Assembly: GCA_934047225.1 (NCBI GenBank)
Contig: OW203990.1
Coordinates: 28,375,045-28,439,044 of the forward strand
Length of the DNA stretch: 64,000 bases
Source: Ypsolopha sequella
Taxonomy: Eukaryota > Arthropoda > Insecta > Lepidoptera > Ypsolophidae
Direction of reading: 5' to 3'
Program-made: the position numbers and the translations under genes
Notes under the pieces: generated by a model
What the model was told of the DNA's origin: nothing
The model's database searches: none
What the model saw: only the letters and a program-made list of their open reading frames with translations
Part shown: positions 55,703-64,000 of the stretch, in pieces
How the letters are laid out: the number at the start of each line of letters is the position of its first letter
Numbering within the stretch: the stretch's first letter is position 1

Positions 55703-56023
55703 ATGATCAATTACAGTGATCGCGTGACTATGATGACGTCATTCAGATTATTGGGAGCACGTGCGCCTGAGCATTCGTTTGTAGACTCCGTGATGGTATT
55801 GGATAATAAGGTAATTTACATCGACCCCACAGAACTGCTTGTCTATTTTAGTATCTATAAGAATAATTTATTAGTCCTTCCACATGAAATTTTCTATAGA
55901 GAATTTGAAGGAAACTCAATTTTCCGTACTAACATTTTGTATTTTTTTAGGGATGAAAAATCCATATTTTATAATTTTGTGTCAGCTGCTAAAAATGATT
56001 ACGAATCTTATAATGAAAATTGA
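55703..56023 (+). CDS. Hypothetical protein, 106 residues
   Basis: Opens with a true ATG (MINYSDRVTMMTSFRLLGAR) and ends TGA at 56,021. Composition is protein-like, with aromatic and charged residues mixed (IDPTELLVYF, LPHEIFYREF), and it is longer than most chance frames in this AT-rich DNA. A CRE-type TGACGTCA lies inside at 55,734-55,741. A possible splice donor (AATAAG|GTAATT near 55,809) could make only the first part coding. I recognise no domain, signal peptide or membrane segment. It may be a real intronless gene, an exon, or a relic of a mobile or viral sequence. Confidence 0.28.
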   Translation: MINYSDRVTMMTSFRLLGARAPEHSFVDSVMVLDNKVIYIDPTELLVYFSIYKNNLLVLPHEIFYREFEGNSIFRTNILYFFRDEKSIFYNFVSAAKNDYESYNEN

Positions 56024-56365
56024 TAGCATTTAAGGCGAACTGTTTTTGAAGATTTAATTTTAGTTATTAAACTGAAAATAAAAGCGAAATTTAATACGTA
56101 TGTAGATGTAAAACCTTGAAATCAACTTTCAAACAAAAAACAAATAATGAAAATAGCTATTGAATTACAGGAATTATGAACTCGTGAATCTGTAAGAAAA
56201 TTTCGCCAATTTAATAGGTAAGAACCTAATATTTACACAAGTAAACCGTACAATGCAATGTTTGACACTACTTATCGTTCCTACACTAAATTTCCTTGTA
56301 CGACAAGAACTAAACTTAAACCAATAAGCTTACAAAATATAATTTATGTATAACTACACTAAACT

Positions 56366-56690
56366 ATCCATCCATCAGCCTAGTTCATCCACTGCTGGAC
56401 ATAAGCCTTTCCAGGACTTTGCCACTCCCGGCGGTCATCCTGGAATAATTGCCCATACTCACACACGTAGGGCAGGCGGGTTGGTGAGCGCAGTGCTGGA
56501 ACCCTCGCACCAGTGACGTCAGTGCCCGTCACCAGTCTGTTCCATATAAGGCCCGGCTATTAGGGATGGATATACCGCCAGCCATCCATCGGTCCCAGGC
56601 ATGGTGGGCCTCCTGGTTTTTGCCTGTGAGCTGTCCTCTTACTCTCCCCCGAATTACTTCGAGGGGGTCTCCAAGTAAGGGTCTGTAAGT
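56366..56690 (-). mobile_element. LINE 3' end family A, copy
   Basis: Collinear with 47372-47700, including the TTCCATATAAGGCCCGGCTA block, ending near GGGGGTCTCCAAGTAAG. Confidence 0.65.
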
Positions 56691-58747
56691 CATAGTTAAA
56701 TAAAATAAAAAACAACATCATTTAAAACTAAACTAAACTTACTTTCAGTTATATAAAAAATACAAAATCAAATGTGGGATTTTCTGAGAAAATTAGAATG
56801 AATACTTTATTTTGCTATGTAAGTACATAATGTACTCTCATTACAGGTTAGTTTTTATTTAACAATTAAACTGTAGGTTAGGTTAAAGCAGTCGAAACTC
56901 GTTCAAATAAATACAAAACTTATCCCAAATCTATAACATAACATAAATACGCTTTATTGTGCACCAAAATGCACCAAAATCTATGTGTAAAGAGAACATC
57001 ATAAAGTTTATATTTACAACAACCCTTAAACAAACTTTTACGTAATATTATAAAACAAACTTTCACCGAATATTACCAACATATTTATTAATTCTCGCGT
57101 CATCGGCATCATTAGGATGCGTTCACATTAGTTCCGTCTCATTGGTCGCGTATGTACGGCGTTGCTTATGGTTTCAATTTATATTTACTTGCATGAGGGT
57201 GGGCATTCACTTTATGGGAAACAAATTGGATGACTGAGGCTAATACTTATGTTAACCTAGCCTTTCGCCCGCGGTTTCGCCTACGTTTATTCAATATTTT
57301 CCCCGTTTTCAGCTTGGCGGTTATTTTATCAACATATTATTATGCTATTTATTTTATCTGTTGACCAGGGTAAATGATAATAAAGTAAACCACATCTAAA
57401 TCCGTTGAGTAGTTTTAGAGTTAAAACAGACAGATAATAGTTGTAAGAATCTTCGTTTTGGCCTCAATATAATACTAATATTTCATTACAAATTTCGCAA
57501 AAATGTCTTAAGTGGATCTGAAATGATTGGTCGCATAAACGTTTATATATATGTATAAGCGTTAATAAAATGTGATTTTTGCCCCAATTTTACCATGTTA
57601 ATGTCGTTTAGTATTTGAGTAGAAATCAGCCAGTGACCGTTTACCGTTACAAAGAAGTTAAATAAAATTATAACGACCGACTATTCGGTTTGATACTGGT
57701 TATGCTGAGACCCTTATGTGACCAGTTAAGTCACATAGTTGCTAAAATGACGTTGTGAAATGATGAAACATGGTATTAGTTTCAAGAAATGACTCACTCA
57801 ACGACAACCATTTTGACTCCCTATTAAATGGTGATCGTACCGGAGCGCGTACCAAAAATAAAAATTAATTTCCATGATTACATAAAATCTTTAATATAGA
57901 TTATTTAAATTCAGTAACAAGTGTGTAACAATAGTGTTGAAATAGCGTGTTGACCTTTTTATGACGATGTATATATGTGATGTTGTGAAATTTTTATCGC
58001 CCTCCCCTACCTCTTTGTAATTTAATGATTTTAGTTAATTATTTAAAATGTGATTTCATAAAAAAGCTCCATCTATCTTGATCAAGTTACATGGTGAACT
58101 TTTAAATACACTTAGATAGCAAAAAGGTTGCATGTACGTTTTCTTGAGACCCTGACGCCCCAGCCATTACAGTCGATTTTAGGGTTCCTAATAACTCACA
58201 TAAGATCTTATAAACATTGCTCCATGAAAAACATGAACAGAGAACAGACATGCCTTTTATTTGGGTCCGTATTTTTAATAAAATCGCGTTTTATATGTAC
58301 AAAAAATGGGAGATGGTTTTATTAAAGTGTGGGTTTAACCATTAAATGATTTAAAAGTCTATTTAAAGTTATATAAGCATTGTAATTTAACAAACGATCA
58401 AAATAGTTTTTTAATATAAATGTCATGTATTAAAGTTTATCCAACGGCTATGTTATATAAAAATTATGTTTAGGTTTTGCACCTTTCGACGATTGTCTTG
58501 CGAAAACCTTTTATTGACAGAAACGACTATACAACCAATAGGTTTTTCAATAAACATTATGGCTGACACTATTATACTACGCGGTAAAAAACAGTAGTGA
58601 AAACGTTTATACAGCCTTTACCATAATACCGATATAAATTAGTCGTAAAAGGGTTCATTTTATCTATATAATAAGACATGAAAGTCACGTGGCAGAAACG
58701 TCCTAAGATAAACTATACAATGTGATAGTTAGCTAAATACCACTATT
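56691..58747. other. Noncoding stretch
   Basis: A diverged family H tail lies at 57,255-57,450 (CCTTTCGCCCGCGGTTTCGC, AAATCCGTTGAGTAGTTTTA). Nothing else is supported. Confidence 0.4.
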
Positions 58748-58800
58748 TAAAAGTCTGGAAATCTGGAGGTCGCAAGTTCAATTCCAGACCAATTCAGTCT
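58748..58800 (+). repeat. tRNA-like SINE remnant
   Basis: GGTCGCAAGTTCAATTCCAG resembles a B box with part of a T arm. The A box is poorly preserved. Confidence 0.3.
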
Positions 58801-59078
58801 GCGTGTTTCGGAAGCTTTTTTTTTCTTCAGAGATAGTCGACGGTCTTTAAACTTTACCCTTTCGTCTTCACTGCTAGTTTTGATGTCCTATAAGTAAAGT
58901 CTGTAGATGTATAATAAACTTCATGTTCCAAGAACAGAATACGAAGTTACGGGTAAATAATTATTGTTTACTATGTAATTTAAATTTATCAATGATTATT
59001 AAAACCACATGATTATGCCACCGTAAGTATGAAACTTCTTAATATGTCACAAGGCGAAGTCCTCGTTATAAGGCAGCT

Positions 59079-59240
59079 TCACAAAATACAGAGATTGGTA
59101 TGATATACTCTAGAAAGAAGAGCGAAGGTTCTACAATATCCCCATTTTCTACAATCCTGACAAATAGGAAAGTGTCTCAGCAGTGGTTTTCCATGAGCCG
59201 GTGGTGATGGCAGTAAATGTTCGCTAATCAGTTCGGACAT
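59079..59240 (-). CDS. Candidate exon or small ORF behind a DRE-like promoter
   Basis: On the minus strand an ATG at 59,240 opens 53 residues starting MSELISEHLLPSPPAHGKPL with four cysteines further on, ending TGA near 59,079. The open frame extends upstream to about 59,315 but without an ATG. Upstream sequence (59,260-59,340) is GC-rich and unlike its surroundings, and a perfect TATCGATA (59,359-59,366) lies about 120 bp before the ATG. In flies this octamer (DRE) marks promoters of broadly expressed genes. The frame could be a complete small gene or a first exon. No domain is recognised, and the GC-rich block could instead belong to a repeat, as GAGCGGAGCGGAGCGG text also occurs in the element at 31.47 kb. 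Confidence 0.22.
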   Translation of the reverse strand: MSELISEHLLPSPPAHGKPLLRHFPICQDCRKWGYCRTFALLSRVYHTNLCIL

Positions 59241-59358
59241 CGTGTCCAGGTGGGCGCATCTCGAGATAAGCGTCGAGCGGAGCGGAGCGGAACCGGCACC
59301 TGCTAGTGGTGCCACCGCCGGCGCGTGCGTACCGCAGGGTTGGGACTCCGTGGTGGTT

Positions 59359-59366
59359 TATCGATA
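59359..59366. promoter_or_regulatory. DRE-like octamer TATCGATA
   Basis: Exact palindromic octamer next to a GC-rich patch. A chance occurrence in AT-rich DNA is possible. Confidence 0.3.
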
Positions 59367-59575
59367 AGTGTCGGTACGTTAAAGTTCCATAAATGTGGAT
59401 TACGCTTCCGAAAATACTTTTTATGTTTTGTTGTTATTGACCGTTTTGACGAAGAGGAAGACTAATGAGTAAGTGCTGAGAATTGTAGAGGAATAAAGAT
59501 GTTTGTTAAAAACCACTGAAAACCAAATTGGGAGCATAATTGGACAGAAGGGAGAACTAAGACGCAGAAGAAAGA

Positions 59576-59660
59576 GAAGAATGGCTGTTACTGCACCGAC
59601 AACAGAAGAATGGCGGTTACTGCACCGACAACAGAAGAATGGCGGTAACTGCACCGACAA
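59576..59660. repeat. 29 bp tandem repeat, about 3 copies
   Basis: Unit GAAGAATGGCGGTTACTGCA plus CCGACAACA, with small changes. Unrelated in sequence to the 29 bp array near ato. Confidence 0.9.
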
Positions 59661-59711
59661 GAGCATAGCTCTTAACTTATAGATATATTTATGACTTTTT
59701 CCAGCTTTCGT

Positions 59712-59815
59712 AAAGATTGATGGATGTGAAAGAGGCGAAAGAGGTGTGTCAATATCGTAGCATATAGAAATCTGTAGTCTCTGCCTACCCCTCTAAAAGA
59801 CACGCTGAGTATTAT
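59712..59815 (+). mobile_element. 3' end of an RTE-like LINE (copy 3)
   Basis: Encodes RLMDVKEAKEVCQYRSI-type residues and an AYPSKRH-type end, parallel to 13,022-13,275 and 55,145-55,440. Confidence 0.6.
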
Positions 59816-60739
59816 GTATGTATGTTTCGTAAAGGTTTTTTTCATAGGAACCCGCAAAATAAATTATGCTGCAATTGGTACAGTTTCAAATTATTTATTT
59901 ATTTTTATCTTTACAATTTTGAAAGCTTACTTCAATTGATTTTGGCAGTTGTAAAAAATGTAAGTTCTTTTTATCTAAAGCCACTGTTTCTGGTTTATTT
60001 TTATAATAATTGGAGATTGTAACAGCAAACCTCAACAGCAAGACTCCTAGATCCAATAATAATTATAAAAGTCTTGGGTCCACTTGCACCAACATTCAAA
60101 TGTACATTTAGTACGTAAGCTGAGTTTAATTTGACAGAAATGACAGATTGTACACCTGATTTACCAACAAAATATAGAATTTAGTACAAGCATTTAATGC
60201 AGTAATCAGACATATATCGAAAAACCGACACGAATGTCCCATCTCTAAACTACCCTGCTGCTACAAACAAGAAGGGAAGAGTCAACGATGGTACCAACGG
60301 AGTGTGACAGGCTCGTGCCACCTTTTTTCTTAATTTTCACTTACCCAACTACAAAACGACCTAACATAAACTTCAACTAAAACTCTACCATACTACCTTT
60401 GTTTTAATGTTCATATTGAAACGGTAATACTGTGGTCACAGTTCAAAAAAGGGTGTTTTTTTTTTGATGCGAATAAAATAATTGTTTTGGAATACACAGT
60501 AATGCTTTGTTAATTTGAATACGGAGGGTGGGGTACTGTAGGGTTTTGTTTTTTATTTAGGGCGAGGGCAACAGAGCCGTATTTTAGCGGCGCACGCGTC
60601 GATAAGAGGTTAATTATTTAGAACTAATTCACGGTTGTTAAATTCCGTTGCTTTTGAACACGTTGTGTTTGTATTAGCATACTGGAGGTTATTTTGAATA
60701 TTTTACTAGATTTAACGGGTATTTTTATAAAATATTATG
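59816..60739. other. Noncoding stretch
   Basis: AT-rich with a GC-richer spot at 60,560-60,605. No supported gene. Confidence 0.35.
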
Positions 60740-61008
60740 TATATAAGGTCTTTCAATTTAAATGGAAAGTAATTTAGGAGGTGATTAAGTATCGTTAATA
60801 CATCCCATTCCACTGTAAAGTACTTTTTTTTTGCGCGAAGTTTTTCTTCACTTGTCCATACAAACTGAGTCAGCTGATCGGACCACTTTGTACTGAGAAG
60901 TGAAAAAAAAGTTCGCACAAAAAAATGCTTTGCAGTGGAATATGATGTATAAACGATACTGAATCACCTCCTAAATTACTTTCCATTTAAATTGAAAGAC
61001 CTTATATA
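60740..61008. repeat. Near-perfect palindrome, 269 bp
   Basis: TATATAAGGTCTTTCAATTT from the left end matches the reverse complement of the right end. Pairing continues with few mismatches to the centre (GTCAGCTGATCGGAC near 60,870), leaving almost no loop. Likely a foldback MITE inserted at TA. Confidence 0.88.
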
Positions 61009-62218
61009 ATAAAAAAATGTGTATATTTTATTTTTCACATAATGTGAAAATGTACTTTTTGTCACTCAAAATACAATAATTGCTGCGCATTTCGCAGACC
61101 AGACAGACGAAAAAAAAAAAAATTATTCTTCTAAACACGTTAGTGAATCCCTCAATCTTGTACTGAACTTGAATATTTTACCAACGGCGTCGATTAAACG
61201 AGGTAACCACAATTAGTAAATCACAAAAGGTTGAATCAGGTTTCAAACCGCAGAAGATTATCTGTGGTTACTGGTTACGTTACGGAAGGTATTTAACCAT
61301 TATGTAACATGAGAATTAACCCTTTTGTGACTTTTTTGCAGAATACGAAAAAACAAATTTCTATATTATTATAATTTACGAACGACTCCGAGTAAATTAG
61401 TACAGGAAGCCAAAATTTTATTTTGCGTTTTTGATTTCCTCGATATGATCATTTACGGTTTCTCGATGAATTCCCATTAGTTAATTTCTAAAAGTTTTTT
61501 TTTTTTTTTTCAGAGAGTATACGCCATTTTGGGACATAGTTTTTGTTATATAAATTAACAAGTTTCTTACTTGTTACTTAAAATAAAGTATATTCTAAAA
61601 AAAATATATAAATAAATAAAAAAGTAAGTAAAAATTTAATTCTTTCAACGGAATTTTGCCCCTACCTTCAATGAAAAATTAACCATTATTTTTTCATGAT
61701 TTTTTAAAGAATTGTCCGCTGTGACGTCACTTAAGAATTTTAGACACTATACTGATTGTGATTGCTAGTAAAAAAAAGTGGTCTGTCTCTGTCTGTCTAC
61801 TAATCTGTCATCCATCTGTCAAATTAGTCGGAAGTAAATTATTATAAATTTATATTGATAGCAAAGGACACATTTCTAAACAGCAGCAAGTGACGTCACA
61901 CAAAGGCAAATGGAAGTTGCAGCTTTTTCGTAAAAATATTCATCATCATGAGATTGTTTAGATTACAAGTTCTAAAATACGGTGTATTAAACCTAAATCT
62001 CGAAATGGTTTTCAAATTAACACACCTTAAATAATTTAATCCAAGCGAATTTGGTTATATCTTTTTATTTATTTTATTGCCTAAATCACAAGATTAAAAA
62101 ACTGTTTCTTTTTTCAAGTCATAAATGTTTTTTTTTTAAACAGTGTTATTTTACAAGTAAGTTGTGCTGATGTGAAGAGTCACCTTATTTAAGGTGACTT
62201 TGATTGATATTCCTAAAT
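61009..62218. other. Noncoding stretch
   Basis: Part of MITE family K (ACTCCGAGTAAATTAGTACA) at 61,378-61,445. Two TGACGTCAC motifs at about 61,723 and 61,891. No gene. Confidence 0.35.
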
Positions 62219-62685
62219 TCATACTGGAGACACGGTAAGTGGGTTTAATGACCCTCTTTGCAAAATATGAAAAAATTTATTTGTGCCCATCCATACATAA
62301 TCATGTAACAGAAAAGTATGGTCATATTTGAAGAGCTTATTCACATTCAGTCAATGGTATAGAACAGCTTTTACTAAGGAGCCAATCTTACGAAATCTCG
62401 AAAAATTAAATCTCCCTTTCTATACATTTCAGCCGAGTAGTTATTGCATTTTTATATGAAACAGTTTTTTTTCTTGATTCAGTGTTATCTCCATAGTAAA
62501 AGTTGTTCTTTACCATTGACTGAATATGCTTTTCAAATTTAATATGACCACATCTTTATGTTACACGTCGATACTTGTTTAAGAACAACCTCGAATCAAT
62601 TAGGACGCCTAAATTTTATTATGCATTTTAAGAGAAGGGGTATTTGAATCTTGTTACCTACTAGTCACTTACAAAGTCTCTAGAA
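62219..62685. mobile_element. MITE family K with another MITE nested inside
   Basis: The outer ends TCATACTGGAGACACGGTAA and GTCACTTACAAAGTCTCTAG are equivalent to those of 20262-20442. It is longer than that copy because 62,300-62,570 carries a separate inverted-repeat element. Confidence 0.65.
62300..62570. mobile_element. Nested inverted-repeat element
   Basis: Left arm GGTCATATTTGAAGAGCTTA then CATTCAGTCAATGGTATAGA. The right arm in reverse complement reads GGTCATATTAAATTTGAAAA then ATTCAGTCAATGGTAAAGAA. Arms about 68 bp. The inner text (GTTGTTC, CTCCATAGTA) recalls MITE family C. Confidence 0.65.
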
Positions 62686-62699
62686 TGAAAAATAATTCG

Positions 62700-62795
62700 C
62701 AGCTGTCGGTAACGCGCGTGACATGTAAGCAGGAGGTTGCAGGTTCAAATCCTAGCCCGAGGAATTATTTTTCAAATATTTGTAAACTTGAAATT
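62700..62795 (+). mobile_element. tRNA-derived SINE (family J), copy 2
   Basis: GGTAACGCGCGTGACATG resembles an A box region. The B box is GGTTCAAATCC. Followed by GCCCGAGGAATTATTTTTCA, matching the tail of 50,252-50,345. Confidence 0.55.
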
Positions 62796-63031
62796 TGGTC
62801 CTAGTTGAAACCGACAATACTTGTATAGAGGTAATTATGAACTCATACGATTCCTTACTGGATCAATATTTCGCGTTTTCTGTAAAAATATGAAAAGTGG
62901 ATTCATCGGTTTTTATACCGGAAATGTGATCAAAATACAAACATTATTTAATGAAATATTAGTTTGTTCATAAAATTATGATATGAAAATTGTGTCGGCG
63001 ACGTCATTCTCACTGGAATTATGTTTTTCAG

Positions 63032-63199
63032 TAAAGAGCTATTAATCCATGGGCTGCGTTCATAGAAAATATAACAATGGAATCAATTGTTTCGATTCTT
63101 GACAAAATAGACGAGCGGTTAAATACAACAGAAATAACGGCTGCACCAGCGAAACTTCCTATTGAAAAAAATAACAATCCACATCACGACCACAAAACG
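63032..63199 (+). CDS. Candidate first coding exon, unrecognised protein
   Basis: A pyrimidine tract and acceptor (ATGTTTTTCAG) precede 63,032. The ATG at 63,077 has a strong context (ATAACAATGGAA) and opens 41 codons starting MESIVSILDKIDERLNTTEI, an amphipathic, helix-like N-terminus. A GT at 63,200 (ACG|GTATTA) could be a weak donor in phase 0. If not spliced, the frame runs on to a TGA at 63,284 through hydrophobic residues. No domain is recognised, and no partner exons were found before the window ends. This may be the 5' end of a gene lying mostly to the right. Confidence 0.25.
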
Positions 63200-63464
63200 G
63201 TATTATTTTTTATCCTTTGTTGTATTAACAATGTGATAAATCATAAGGAGTCTCAGTGCGACCACAAACTTTCTTCTTTGACGTGAAATTGTTCCTGTAA
63301 TTATATCATTAATATTTATAGTACGAGAGCTGGTAAAAATAAAAACAGGATAACTTTAGGCAAGCTCAGCTTTATCACCGTTGTTATTTTTAGTTATCTA
63401 AATCTAAGACTGTTTGAGAGCGTGTCGTAGGACCTTGGCGTCTAGAGTGAAACAAGTTATTTAA

Positions 63465-63530
63465 AAACATTTTAGCTAAGTGCGAGTTGGACTCGCGTAC
63501 AAAGTTTTCCGTACCACCACAAAATAGTAT
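63465..63530 (-). repeat. Family G 3' end fragment (reverse)
   Basis: TAGCTAAGTGCGAGTTGGAC then TCGCGTAC is the reverse complement of the terminal motif at 46,100-46,140. Confidence 0.6.
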
Positions 63531-64000
63531 TGTCAAATAGTTAATAGCTATATTAGTACAAAAAGGATCCGCCTGCACACACCGACAATCAGATATCCAC
63601 ATCTGGAACACCTCTCACAAAAGATAGGCACACATTTATATTTTATTTGAGAGTAAGACGCCATGAAAACCGGCCAGCCACCAGCTACACGCAAAAGGAT
63701 CCAGAATTTTGAAATAAGCTAAGTTTCATTTGTACAGCTTTTATACTTTGGATTTTGTAATACCTAAAATACGTCGATTTCGTCACTGCATGACTTTTAT
63801 TGATCATCAAAACCTCTAGCTAGGGTACTTCTTAAAGTTTTAGAAAGCTAAAATTTGGTATGCAGACTAAGATTAGAACACAAACAAAAAAAAAATTTGT
63901 AACTTTCACCTTCCAACCCTAGAAATTCAAAATTTGGTATGCAGACTATTACTAGCGCAGAAACAACAATAAAATAATAAATGTATTACTTTTATACTAC
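63531..64000. other. Noncoding end of window
   Basis: An imperfect direct repeat of AAATTTGGTATGCAGACTA occurs at about 63,852 and 63,931. Otherwise nothing is recognised before the cut. Confidence 0.4.

Noticed and set aside
61715..61905. Possible MITE bounded by TGACGTCAC motifs
   Set aside because: Only the palindromic octamer is shared. The flanking arms do not continue as inverted repeats.

Overview
This is an AT-rich nuclear window from an insect, most probably a moth or butterfly. That reading rests on an atonal-type proneural bHLH gene, a BEL/Pao LTR element, and repeat tails and dispersed families that I recognise as typical of lepidopteran genomes. No rRNA gene, CRISPR array or bacterial-style operon is present. 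The species cannot be named from the sequence alone.

Layout. From 1 to 24 kb I found no convincing gene. The stretch is packed with old dispersed repeats: families labelled B, D and G below, LINE 3' ends, miniature inverted-repeat elements (MITEs) and tandem arrays of 34 bp and 29 bp units. The one confident cellular gene is the intronless ato at 24,643-25,125, with its own TATA box, a perfect CRE-like palindrome in the leader and a poly(A) signal downstream. A 29 bp minisatellite of about 21 copies ends about 550 bp before its TATA box. From 25 to 33 kb there are noncoding DNA, a SINE family, a 17 bp array and two well-preserved terminal-inverted-repeat elements. One of these is a hAT-type element with a perfect 8 bp target duplication.

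A complete 5.4 kb BEL/Pao insertion occupies 33,469-38,884. Its two 687 bp LTRs are identical by eye, its gag frame is intact, and its pol has collapsed into short remnants. From 40.9 to 43.1 kb a CpG-rich TATA promoter leads into three small exons with good splice sites. Together they encode a putative 74-residue basic/acidic protein that a single-frame ORF scan cannot see. From 43.4 to 46.1 kb a 5'-truncated, broken non-LTR retrotransposon sits inside an older family G repeat, and the empty site can be recognised from a second copy near 5.2 kb.

The last 18 kb is again repeat-dominated. It holds a 1 kb foldback element with arms of about 340 bp, a second hAT MITE with a perfect 8 bp target duplication, a 28-copy 27 bp minisatellite open in several frames, a near-perfect 269 bp palindrome and nested MITEs. 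It also holds three weak coding candidates: a 106-residue ORF at 55.7 kb, a minus-strand exon behind a DRE-like site at 59.2 kb, and a plus-strand exon at 63.1 kb.

The genes do not form a pathway. The window is best read as a proneural transcription-factor locus in a transposon-rich landscape, with at least one very recent retrotransposition.
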